24,870 nt of DNA from Clostridiales bacterium (GTDB lineage Bacteria; Bacillota; Clostridia; Christensenellales; CAG-138), in assembly GCA_004557245.1 (NCBI GenBank), contig SFEL01000026.1, forward strand, positions 1 through 24,870. The letters are read 5' to 3'. Positions 1-6,914 of this stretch are shown here, in pieces. The translations under genes were made by a program, and so were the position numbers. The notes beneath the pieces are model-generated. The model made no database searches and was not told the origin of the DNA. It was given only the letters and a program-made list of their open reading frames with translations. The stretch's first letter is position 1. Every line of letters starts with the position of its first letter.

Positions 1-135
1 CGCGGTCAGCACCTCATGCAAGGAAAGCCTTGCTGCGCAAGCGCTTTTGCGGATTTGCCGCACATGTCGCCAAATCCGAATTAATCCATAAGGGGCTGCG
101 GCCCCTTATCAACCCCGTGGTTTTTTGACAGACTG
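1..135 (-). mobile_element. MITE-like structured repeat, copy A (partial, runs off the left edge)
   Basis: Read on the minus strand, this is the same element as at 1654-1852 and 9057-9176. It opens with a terminal repeat CAGTCTGTCAAAAAAC (right edge, 135), then the strong hairpin ATAAGGGGC-CGCA-GCCCCTTAT (88-109), then the hairpin with loop ACATGTG (51-77). After that it diverges from the other copies and carries a short hairpin GCAAGG-CTTT-CCTTGC (about 19-34). The other terminal repeat is not reached before position 1, so the copy is either longer than the others or rearranged. No protein is encoded. Recognition rests on direct comparison of the three copies. Confidence 0.75.
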
Positions 136-161
136 AAAAGCCTGTTTTATACGGGCGCTTT
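136..161. terminator. Terminator-like hairpin flanking repeat copy A
   Basis: A short stem GCCTG (140-144) / CGGGC (152-156) with one G-T pair lies between an A-run and a T-containing tail, directly abutting the end of the repeat element. The two complete copies also abut terminator-like hairpins, so this is probably the target-site hairpin of copy A. Its partner would lie left of the window. The stem is weak on its own. Confidence 0.35.
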
Positions 162-204
162 CCTTAGTATATCAGGCGCTTTTGAGGATTCACCATCTTG
201 ATAC

Positions 205-233
205 AAAAAGGCCTTCCTTTCGGAAGGCCTTTT
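205..233 (-). terminator. Rho-independent terminator of the aminotransferase gene
   Basis: A perfect 8-bp GGCCTTCC/GGAAGGCC stem (210-217 and 222-229) with a 4-nt loop is flanked by an A-run on the left and a T-run on the right. It could work in both directions. It lies just past the stop codon of the minus-strand aminotransferase gene, where the minus-strand transcript has five U residues after the stem. Confidence 0.85.
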
Positions 234-245
234 ATATTGCTTTGT

Positions 246-1439
246 TTATCTTGCGTTGTACTTCTTGATGCCGAGGGCCAGCAGCTGGCAGGCGCGGATA
301 AGGTCTTCCCGCTTTAGGATATAGGCGATACGAATCTCATTTATGCCCTTGCCGGGGGTGGCATACATGGCCTTGCCGGGAGCGAACATGACGGTGTCGC
401 CGTTGTCGTCGAACTCCTCCAGCAGCCACTGCTGGAACTTCTCCGCGTCGTCCACGGGAAGAGCCGCCATCAGATAGAAGGCGCCCTTAGGACACTCGAA
501 GACGATGCCAGGAATCTTGTTGAGCTCTTCGACGACGGTATCCCTGCGGAGTTTATACTCATCGCGTACCGCGGCGAAATATTCGGGGCCTACATCGTAG
601 AGAGCGGCAGACGCAATCTGGTCGAGAGTCGCAACGGACAGACGAGCCTGAGCGTATTTCATGCAGTGGTTAATGAGTTCCTTGTTCTTTGAAATTATGC
701 AGCCGATACGGGCGCCGCAGGCGCTGAAGCGCTTGGACACGGTATCGATGACGATGATGTTCTCAGGCGCGGTCTCGGCGAACTCGCCGAAGGACTGCAG
801 GGGCTCGCCGCCGTATACGAACTCACGGTAAGCCTCGTCGCCGATGACGAACATGTCATGCTTCTTTGCGATGTCCACGATCATCTCCATTTCCTCGTGG
901 GTCAGGAGCACGCCGGTGGGGTTGCCGGGGTTGGTGCACATGATGGCACGGGTATGGGGGGTTATGAGAGCCTCTATCTTGGCGCGATCGGCATAACGGT
1001 AGCCTTCCTCGGGAGAGGTGGGGATGGGAACGATCTTACCGCCGGTGGTGTTGGTCATGGTGTTGTAGTTGGGATAGAAGGGCTCGGGGATGAGGATCTC
1101 GTCATCGTCGTCCAGAATCGCCTGCAGGGCGAAGCAGAGGGCCTCGCTGCCGCCGGTAGTGACGAGAATCTCGCTCTCGTCAAAGTGCATGTTGAGCTTA
1201 TCATAGTACTTCTGGATAGCCTTGATCAGGACAGGCATACCGGGAGACGGAGCATAGGCCAGAACGGGCTGCTCAAAATGCTTGATAGCATCGAAAAACT
1301 GCTTCGGTGTCTCGATATCGGGCTGGCCGATGTTAAGATGATAGATTTTCTTGCCCTTGGCTTCCGCTGCCACCGCATAGGGGTGGAACTTGCGCATGGG
1401 GGACAGACCGCTTTTTTCAACTTTGCTGGAAAACTTCAT
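246..1439 (-). CDS. Pyridoxal-phosphate-dependent aminotransferase, class I/II (aspartate aminotransferase-like)
   Basis: A 397-residue fold-type I aminotransferase, full length for the family. Visible hallmarks are the N-terminal NIGQPDIETP segment (about 36-45), the NPGNPTG motif (170-176), the cofactor-contacting D201 and Y204 in GDEAY, the SKRF motif with the presumed Schiff-base lysine K236, R244 in GARIG, and a C-terminal substrate-carboxylate arginine, probably R370 in NEIRIAYI. It should be a cytosolic transaminase; the amino-acid substrate cannot be read from sequence. The start is supported by AGGAGG about 10 nt upstream (1450-1455). The gene is monocistronic with its own promoter and terminator. 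Its isoleucine codons are mostly ATC, whereas neighbouring genes favour ATA, suggesting high expression or a different origin. Confidence 0.93.
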   Translation of the reverse strand: MKFSSKVEKSGLSPMRKFHPYAVAAEAKGKKIYHLNIGQPDIETPKQFFDAIKHFEQPVLAYAPSPGMPVLIKAIQKYYDKLNMHFDESEILVTTGGSEALCFALQAILDDDDEILIPEPFYPNYNTMTNTTGGKIVPIPTSPEEGYRYADRAKIEALITPHTRAIMCTNPGNPTGVLLTHEEMEMIVDIAKKHDMFVIGDEAYREFVYGGEPLQSFGEFAETAPENIIVIDTVSKRFSACGARIGCIISKNKELINHCMKYAQARLSVATLDQIASAALYDVGPEYFAAVRDEYKLRRDTVVEELNKIPGIVFECPKGAFYLMAALPVDDAEKFQQWLLEEFDDNGDTVMFAPGKAMYATPGKGINEIRIAYILKREDLIRACQLLALGIKKYNAR

Positions 1440-1526
1440 TTAAGTGGTTCCTCCTGAAAGATGTTATTGAAAATGATGCGTATGAAAAAATCTGATATAG
1501 TGAGGACACATACCTGCACCATGATT

Positions 1527-1535
1527 ATTATAGCA
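1527..1535 (-). promoter_or_regulatory. Extended -10 promoter for the aminotransferase gene
   Basis: On the minus strand a perfect TATAAT (1527-1532) is preceded by TGC, making an extended -10 element. The -35 region is poor, as is common with extended -10 promoters. The predicted 5' leader is about 80 nt. The rest of 1456-1625 holds no other convincing feature. Confidence 0.6.
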
Positions 1536-1624
1536 TTGTTTTTCTTGGAAATAAAGTGGTATGAGGAAGAATTTAGAAAATTAGCCGCCGCTTTAATTGT
1601 GAAAAAACTAACACTGAATACTGC

Positions 1625-1653
1625 AAAAAGCACCGACTGTAAGTCGGTGTTTT
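1625..1653. terminator. Left copy of a duplicated terminator hairpin flanking repeat copy B
   Basis: An A-run, a stem GCACCGACT (1630-1638) / AGTCGGTGT (1642-1650) with loop GTA, then a T-run. It differs at only four positions from the hairpin at 1856-1876 on the other side of the repeat element. On the minus strand it ends in a T5 run and would make the better terminator of the pair. I read it as one half of an old target-site duplication. Confidence 0.75.
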
Positions 1654-1852
1654 CAGTCTGTCGAAAAACCCCAGGGTTGATAAGGGGCCGCAGCCCCTTA
1701 TGTTCAATCCGGCTCTGACGACATGTGCGTCAGAACGGATGAAAACCCAAAGGTTTTCGTACTTTGCGGGTTTTGCCGCCCAGGAGCGAATGCGAGAGGC
1801 AAAACCCGTAAAACTCAAAAAAGTGGCGTTCAGCCACTTTTTTGACACTCTG
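1654..1852 (+). mobile_element. MITE-like structured repeat, copy B (199 bp, long form)
   Basis: The ends are imperfect terminal inverted repeats: CAGTCTGTCGAAAAAC on the left and, on the complementary strand, CAGAGTGTCAAAAAAG on the right. Inside are the hairpin ATAAGGGGC/GCCCCTTAT (1680-1701), a 7-bp hairpin TCTGACG/CGTCAGA with loop ACATGTG (1714-1734), a hairpin GAAAACC/GGTTTTC (about 1740-1757), a 10-bp GGGTTTTGCC/GGCAAAACCC stem near 1768-1808, and a terminator-like AAAAAAGTGGC/GCCACTTTTTT hairpin (about 1817-1843). It is about 79 bp longer than copy C, the extra sequence lying between the ACATGTG hairpin and the right end. No credible ORF is present. It must have been moved, if at all, by an enzyme supplied elsewhere. 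Confidence 0.8.
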
Positions 1853-1855
1853 AAA

Positions 1856-1880
1856 GCACCGGCTCTAAGTCGGTGCTTTT
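1856..1880 (-). terminator. Right copy of the duplicated terminator hairpin; terminator of the VanW-family gene
   Basis: Stem GCACCGGCT (1856-1864) / AGTCGGTGC (1868-1876), loop CTA, with A- and T-runs on either side. It lies just downstream of the stop of the minus-strand VanW-family gene. The sequence matches the hairpin at 1630-1650 except for changes that keep the stem paired (for example A-T to G-T). Confidence 0.8.
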
Positions 1881-1890
1881 GTTATCATGC

Positions 1891-3444
1891 TTAATCGGTA
1901 GGCTTGGGCAGGCTCGGGTCGCCGGTGCCTATTATGACCTTTTCGGCCTTGGCATCATACCTGTCGGTATAGAGCAGCACTGATGCGCTCTCATCCAGCA
2001 CGCCGTTTACGTACTTGTCCAAGTAAACGTTTGATTTGTAACCCTTGCGCGCGGAAGCCTCCTTCTGCTTGTAGCCGAGGGGCCAATTCGGATTCTCGGT
2101 AGTAACCGTTTCCGGTGGGTCTGTGGTTTCTACTACATCGCCGCGGGGCTTATAGGTTATCCCCTCCGGCAGCGGTTCGCCGTATACATAGGCGGTCACA
2201 GTATACGCTGCCTGATCGCAGTAGAGGAAAATGTACATCGGCGCACCGGAGGTGTTTTTAAAGTTGAGGCTCTTGCCGCTCTCCACGGTTCCGGTAACGG
2301 TGGAATCGAGGCCGATATCCGCATAGCTGGAGGGCCAGGAGTGATGGTAGCGCTCGGTTATTTCTACCTTATCCTGACCGCAGCAGAGCAGGGCGTTGTA
2401 AAGGGTAGTAGTGACCTGGCAAATCCCGCCGCCGGGCTGCAGTTCATATCTGTCGCCGTTTACTATGCCGGGGGCGAGGGGCCAGCCGCCGGATTCGGTG
2501 CGGGGGCCGATGATGGCGTTGAAGTTGAATTCCTCGCCCACGTCCACCTTGTAACCATTGAGCAGAGTACAGGCTTTCTGAATATTACCCACACGGCCCG
2601 GGTCGCGTGCGCTTCGGCTGCCGCCGAAGCTGGTCTGCCACTTGGCTATGAACTGGGTGTTTTCCTTGAGCCAGTCCATGGAGTGGGTAGGTTCCTGAGT
2701 GACAAGCTCCGGCTTTATCACTGACTGATAATCCTTGTTTGTTATCGCGTCGACAATGGCTTGAACAAGAGCGTCCTGATCCAGGACGTGACCGCTTACG
2801 CCCTCGTGGTAGTTGAAGCCGGGTGAATCTGCCCATTCGTTTGCCTCTGCAGAAGGCTCGGTGGCGGGGGTGTCTATCTTAGCGGCTATTTCAGCGACTC
2901 TCGCCCTTATCACGTCCATATCCGGCGTGAAGCTCACGTCAAATTCCCTGCCGTTTTCTTTGAGCTCTTTCTTGGCGTCCTTATTAGCGGCGCCGGTGCC
3001 GCCCCGGCCGTACAGCATTGCTTCGGCCAACGCATACTCTAGGTTGGTGGATACCTTCATATCCGCTGCGGTGAACACCCACAGGTCTGAACCGTGGGAA
3101 ACGCGTATGTTTATGTTTTTCGCAGCTTCATTTACTAATGGGGCTATCTCGCTGCGAGCCTCATCCAGCGTCATGCCGGATACGTTCTTGCCGTCAATGA
3201 CTATGCCGCTGAGGTACGCGCCGTCGCTGAGGTATGAGTGGAGCTTCTTTGCGCTGGGGGTGTGGGTATAGTGCAGCCGAAGTATCAGAACTGCGCCAAG
3301 ACCCACTATGCACAGGCATATCAGCACCAGAAGCTTTCGGCTCATGGCGCGGTAGTGGTTCTTTTTCTTTCTTTTATGCTGTGCCGGCTGGCTGTCCTGG
3401 CGGACATGGGTGCGGCCGGAAGACCTGGGGTTGTTTATATCCAT
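1891..3444 (-). CDS. VanW-family membrane-anchored cell-surface protein with PG-binding and G5-like regions
   Basis: A 517-residue protein: a basic cytoplasmic N-terminus (about 1-36), one membrane segment (about 37-56), an extracytoplasmic region resembling the PG_binding_4 domain (about 70-250), a VanW domain (about 265-400) containing GPRTESGGWPLAPG, QPGGGICQVTTTLYNA and YHHSWPSSYADIGLD, and a C-terminal stretch ending in KVIIGTG, the typical edge of a G5 domain. Such proteins are cell-envelope proteins of unknown biochemical activity; VanW in vancomycin-resistance clusters is accessory, so no resistance function is implied. I chose the ATG at 3444 because GGAG (3452-3455) lies 7 nt upstream; an in-frame TTG five codons earlier overlaps that site. 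Own promoter and terminator; divergent from the RNase J operon. Confidence 0.9.
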   Translation of the reverse strand: MDINNPRSSGRTHVRQDSQPAQHKRKKKNHYRAMSRKLLVLICLCIVGLGAVLILRLHYTHTPSAKKLHSYLSDGAYLSGIVIDGKNVSGMTLDEARSEIAPLVNEAAKNINIRVSHGSDLWVFTAADMKVSTNLEYALAEAMLYGRGGTGAANKDAKKELKENGREFDVSFTPDMDVIRARVAEIAAKIDTPATEPSAEANEWADSPGFNYHEGVSGHVLDQDALVQAIVDAITNKDYQSVIKPELVTQEPTHSMDWLKENTQFIAKWQTSFGGSRSARDPGRVGNIQKACTLLNGYKVDVGEEFNFNAIIGPRTESGGWPLAPGIVNGDRYELQPGGGICQVTTTLYNALLCCGQDKVEITERYHHSWPSSYADIGLDSTVTGTVESGKSLNFKNTSGAPMYIFLYCDQAAYTVTAYVYGEPLPEGITYKPRGDVVETTDPPETVTTENPNWPLGYKQKEASARKGYKSNVYLDKYVNGVLDESASVLLYTDRYDAKAEKVIIGTGDPSLPKPTD

Positions 3445-3490
3445 TGCTAATCTCCGCAAATATACTCAATGACAGAATTTCAACCAATAT

Positions 3491-3519
3491 ATTATACCCG
3501 AAGTTCGGCGCCTTTACAA
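3491..3519 (-). promoter_or_regulatory. Sigma-A-like promoter for the VanW-family gene
   Basis: On the minus strand: -35 TTGTAA (3514-3519), 17-nt spacer, -10 TATAAT (3491-3496), followed by a leader of about 40 nt to the ATG at 3444. Confidence 0.75.
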
Positions 3520-3585
3520 GAATCAGGGTAAGTTTAAAATGGCCTTATATAACAGAGTTACCGGATTGTTTACAAAATAGCCCGC

Positions 3586-3614
3586 TTGTGGTAAAAATAT
3601 AAGGATAGTATAAT
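3586..3614 (+). promoter_or_regulatory. Sigma-A-like promoter for the RNase J operon
   Basis: -35 TTGTGG (3586-3591), 17-nt spacer, perfect -10 TATAAT (3609-3614). Transcription would start near 3621, giving an 80-nt leader to the TTG start at 3702. The region 3445-3585 otherwise contains only the divergent promoter. Confidence 0.75.
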
Positions 3615-3701
3615 TAAGATAAAATTGGTTCAAGTATGCATATTGCAATATATGGATATAGTTACCTAAAGACTGTAAAAGACGAAAGGAAAAGATATAA
3701 T

Positions 3702-5363
3702 TTGGCAAAGACAGCAAAGAAGCTGAAAATAATCCCCCTCGGCGGAGTAGGGGAGATAGGCAAGAACATGACCGTAATAGAATACGGCAGCGACATAATA
3801 ATAGTGGACTGCGGAATGTCCTTCCCGGATGAGGAGATGCCCGGAATAGATGTAGTCATACCGGATATGACTTACATTGAAAAGAATGCGGCGAACGTAC
3901 GGGGCATACTTATAACCCACGGCCATGAGGATCACATAGGCGCGGTGCCTTATGCCCTCCAAAAGCTCAATGTGCCGGTATACGCCACAAAGCTAACCAT
4001 AGCTCTCATAGAGCAGAAGCTGACCGAGATAAAGGTAGACCATGCTGACCTTAACTGCGTCAGCCCCGGAGATACGATACGTCTGGGCTGCTTCAGCGTG
4101 GAGTTCATAAAGACCAGTCACTCCATAGCGGGCGCCTGCGCGCTGGCCATAAATACCCCCATAGGCACGCTGATACACACCGGCGACTTCAAGGTGGACT
4201 ACACGCCTATCGATGGGGAACCTATCGATATAGCGAGACTTGCGTACTACGGTTCCCGCGGGGTACTTGCACTCATGAGCGACAGCACCAACGTGGAGAA
4301 CGATGGACATACACCCTCTGAACGGGGTATCGGCAAGACCTTTGAGCACTGCTTCGACAAGGCAAAGGGCCGCGTGATAGTGGCGACTTTCGCCTCCAAC
4401 ATATACCGCATACAGCAGATTGCGGACGTGGCAATATCCTTTGGACGGGTAGTATGCTTCCAGGGCCGCAGCATGGTAAAGATAGCAGAGATAGCCAAGG
4501 AGCTCGGCTATCTGCAGCTGCCGGACGAGAGCGTTGTAGAGGTTGGGCAGCTTAAAAAATACAGGGACGACCAGATATGCGTCATAACCACAGGCTCTCA
4601 GGGGGAACCCATGAGCGGCCTTTTCAGAATGGCCAATTCCTCCCATAGGGTAAACGTAGGCAAGGGAGATATGGTGATAATCTCAGCCTCATCCATACCC
4701 GGAAACGAGAAAAGCGTGGGCAGGGTGATAAACCAGCTGTACCAGCACGGCGCGAAGGTAATATACGAGCGTATGGCTGACGTACACGTCTCAGGCCACG
4801 CCTGCAAGGAAGAACTGAAGCTCATGCTGACGCTGACAAAGCCAAGGTTCTTCATACCCGTACACGGTGAGGCACGGCACCTTTACCAGCATAAAGAGCT
4901 GGCGGAGGAGCTTGGGATACCCGAGGAGGACATATTCGTTACCGAAATAGGTGACGTAGTAGAACTTACCCGAAACAAGGGCCGCATAGCGGGCAGCGTA
5001 ACCGCCGGCAGCGTTATGGTGGACGGCAGCGGGGTAGGCGACATAGGCAACGTGGTGCTAAGGGATAGAAAGCTGCTCTCCGAGGACGGAATATTCACCG
5101 TAGTCATTACGCTGAACAAGCAGACCGGCGCACTCCTGGCACAGCCAGAGATACTCTCGAGGGGCTTTGTGTATGAGAAAAACTCGGAGGAACTGCTAAA
5201 GGAGACGAGGGAGCTCGTGAAGGCCAAGGCCGCCCAGTTTGAGAAAAACCACCGCAGCAACTGGTCCTCAATAAAGAACGACATAAGGAATTCCATAAAG
5301 AATTACCTTTATGAGCGTACCAAGAGAAGACCCATGGTCATGCCCATAATAATAGAGATATAG
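3702..5363 (+). CDS. rnj: Ribonuclease J (metallo-beta-lactamase / beta-CASP nuclease)
   Basis: A 553-residue RNase J, the usual length. The N-terminal metallo-beta-lactamase core has the metal-binding HGHEDH motif (73-78) and the later GTLIHTGDFK segment; the beta-CASP part follows, with the PVHGEARHL motif near the end of the catalytic core, then a C-terminal dimerisation-type domain. RNase J combines 5'-to-3' exonuclease and endonuclease activity in mRNA turnover and rRNA maturation. I chose a TTG start: it gives the family-typical beginning (MAKTAKKLKIIPLGG) and has AAAGGA about 11 nt upstream. An in-frame ATG at 3636 would add 22 atypical residues and has no ribosome binding site. First gene of an operon, 27 nt before the YlbF-family gene, which also belongs to RNA metabolism. 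Confidence 0.95.
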   Translation: MAKTAKKLKIIPLGGVGEIGKNMTVIEYGSDIIIVDCGMSFPDEEMPGIDVVIPDMTYIEKNAANVRGILITHGHEDHIGAVPYALQKLNVPVYATKLTIALIEQKLTEIKVDHADLNCVSPGDTIRLGCFSVEFIKTSHSIAGACALAINTPIGTLIHTGDFKVDYTPIDGEPIDIARLAYYGSRGVLALMSDSTNVENDGHTPSERGIGKTFEHCFDKAKGRVIVATFASNIYRIQQIADVAISFGRVVCFQGRSMVKIAEIAKELGYLQLPDESVVEVGQLKKYRDDQICVITTGSQGEPMSGLFRMANSSHRVNVGKGDMVIISASSIPGNEKSVGRVINQLYQHGAKVIYERMADVHVSGHACKEELKLMLTLTKPRFFIPVHGEARHLYQHKELAEELGIPEEDIFVTEIGDVVELTRNKGRIAGSVTAGSVMVDGSGVGDIGNVVLRDRKLLSEDGIFTVVITLNKQTGALLAQPEILSRGFVYEKNSEELLKETRELVKAKAAQFEKNHRSNWSSIKNDIRNSIKNYLYERTKRRPMVMPIIIEI

Positions 5364-5390
5364 ACATTTTTTTAAACGGAGGTATTTGCT

Positions 5391-5732
5391 ATGGTATACG
5401 ATAAGGCAAACGAGCTTGCGAAGCTGCTGAAGGAGAGCGACGAATTCAGGGAATATAAGACCACCAAGGAAAAGGCCTTTGAAAACGATACTACGGCGTC
5501 CCTTATAAAGGAGTATCATAAGCTTCAGCTGGCGGCGCAGGCGGCAATGGTATCCGGTAAAAAGGATGATGAGACGCTGCAGCGCCTTCAGAAGATAGGC
5601 GAGCTTTTGCAGCTGAATCAGGACGCATCCGCGTTCCTGTTTGCCGAATACAGGCTCAACAGAGTGGTAAGCGACATATATAAGATAATCGCCGAGGCCA
5701 TAGATGTGGATCTCGGCGCGCTGGAGGAGTAA
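5391..5732 (+). CDS. YlbF/YmcA family protein
   Basis: A 113-residue, mainly helical, charged protein without membrane segments. It matches the YlbF/YmcA (Com_YlbF, formerly DUF964) family in length and pattern: helical N-terminus with ANELAKLLKESDEF, a central EYHKLQLAAQ helix and a C-terminal DIYKIIAEAI helix. In Bacillus subtilis, YlbF and YmcA form the Y-complex with YaaT, which affects RNase Y-dependent mRNA processing and developmental regulation. Here it lies directly after RNase J, so a role as an RNA-decay accessory factor is plausible but inferred. Strong GGAGG (5378-5382) 8 nt before ATG. It is followed after 9 nt by mltG. Confidence 0.85.
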   Translation: MVYDKANELAKLLKESDEFREYKTTKEKAFENDTTASLIKEYHKLQLAAQAAMVSGKKDDETLQRLQKIGELLQLNQDASAFLFAEYRLNRVVSDIYKIIAEAIDVDLGALEE

Positions 5733-5741
5733 GCTCAACAC

Positions 5742-6914
5742 ATGGAAGAACGGGAAAACCGGGAGGCCGCCCGAAGAAAAAGACAGCGGCACCGAAAGAT
5801 CATGAAGGTGCTGAGGCCCATACTGATATACGGCATAAGCATAGCGGTATGCGCTGCCATACTCGTGGCGGGCGTAAACTATGCCCTGGACGAGTTCGTG
5901 CGCCCGGTGGACGTGAACGACGCTACGCCAGTTACCGTTACCATAGAAAAGGGCAGCGGCGCATCTACCATAGCCAAGATACTCTACGAGGCTGGCGGAG
6001 AGGGCAACAAGGGCCTTATAAACAACAAGGCTGCATTCAAAATATATGTTGACTTCACTGGCAAGTCCAGCACCCTTAAAGCGGGAACCTATATATTGAG
6101 CCGCAACATGGATATTGCCCAGATGGTGGACATAATCTGCACCGGCAACCCCGCGAGAAAGACCGTTAACGTAAAGATACGCGAGGGCATGGAGGTAGAG
6201 GATATAGCAGACCTGCTGGTGGAAGAGGGCATACTGGATTCCACCGAGGAGTTCCTGAGCCTCTGCAAGAGCGGCGAGGCATTCTCTGAATACAGCTTCG
6301 TGAACAGCATTCTGCAGAGCGCAGATAAGGATCAGCGCAAGTACGCGCTTGAGGGGTATCTTTTTCCGGATACCTATGAGGTGTACGCCGATGCCTCAGC
6401 GAAGAGCGTGATAACAAAAATGCTCATTCGCTTCAATGAGATATTCAGCGACGAGTACATGGACAGGGCGCAGGAGCTGAATATGACGGTAGATCAGGCT
6501 GTGACAATGGCCTCCATGATAGAGCGCGAGGCCAAGACTGCCGACTTTGATAAGGTATCCGCGGTATTCCACAACAGGCTTAACAGCGGTATGAAGCTCC
6601 AGAGCGACGCCCCGCTGAAATACATACTCGATGCGGGAAACACGCTGGACTATACATCGGATCAGATGGCGGTGAACTCGCCCTACAATACCTACAACAT
6701 AGACGGTCTGCCCATAGGTCCCATATGCAACCCAAGCGCTGCGGCTATAAAGGCTGCGCTTTATCCCGACAGCGATTTCATGGGAGAGGGTTACCTGTAC
6801 TTCGTGCTGAAATCCCGCACCCAGGACGCCAATGACCCGGACTTCGGCAAGCTGGTGTTCTCCAAGAGCTACGAGGACTTCCTCAAAAACAAGGAGGCTT
6901 ATAAGAACAGCTGA
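5742..6914 (+). CDS. mltG: Endolytic peptidoglycan transglycosylase MltG (YceG-like)
   Basis: A 390-residue protein with a very basic cytoplasmic N-terminus (1-25), a single transmembrane helix (about 26-47) and an extracytoplasmic YceG domain. The family signatures LEGYLFPDTY (203-212) and MASMIEREA (256-264) are present; E261 fits the catalytic glutamate. IDGLPIGPICNPS (about 320-332) is the conserved C-terminal motif. MltG cleaves nascent glycan strands and is thought to set glycan length by ending polymerisation. GGAGGAG (5723-5729), inside the end of the previous gene, serves as ribosome binding site with a long 12-nt spacer. The stop codon overlaps the next start by one base. The mltG-U32 order recalls the B. 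subtilis yrrL-yrrM-yrrN-yrrO region. Confidence 0.95.
   Translation: MEERENREAARRKRQRHRKIMKVLRPILIYGISIAVCAAILVAGVNYALDEFVRPVDVNDATPVTVTIEKGSGASTIAKILYEAGGEGNKGLINNKAAFKIYVDFTGKSSTLKAGTYILSRNMDIAQMVDIICTGNPARKTVNVKIREGMEVEDIADLLVEEGILDSTEEFLSLCKSGEAFSEYSFVNSILQSADKDQRKYALEGYLFPDTYEVYADASAKSVITKMLIRFNEIFSDEYMDRAQELNMTVDQAVTMASMIEREAKTADFDKVSAVFHNRLNSGMKLQSDAPLKYILDAGNTLDYTSDQMAVNSPYNTYNIDGLPIGPICNPSAAAIKAALYPDSDFMGEGYLYFVLKSRTQDANDPDFGKLVFSKSYEDFLKNKEAYKNS

Noticed and set aside
858..1457. A 199-codon open frame opposite the aminotransferase gene
   Set aside because: It is wholly antisense to a clearly recognised enzyme, has no family signature, and reflects codon bias of the true gene. The many other long antisense frames (for example 11909-12862, 16412-17284, 22714-23571) are rejected for the same reason.
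1573..1848. Short open frames inside the repeat element
   Set aside because: They run through the hairpins and TIRs, differ between copies, and lack ribosome binding sites. The conserved peptide-like phrases merely reflect conserved DNA.
1891..3444. VanW plus VanR/VanS-like genes as a vancomycin-resistance cluster
   Set aside because: The ligase, dehydrogenase and dipeptidase genes (vanA/B, vanH, vanX) are absent, and the VanW-family and two-component genes are 6 kb apart on opposite strands.
3586..3596. Shared TTGTGGTAAA at the -35 regions of RNase J and glgP
   Set aside because: Only two occurrences, largely covered by the -35 consensus; probably chance.
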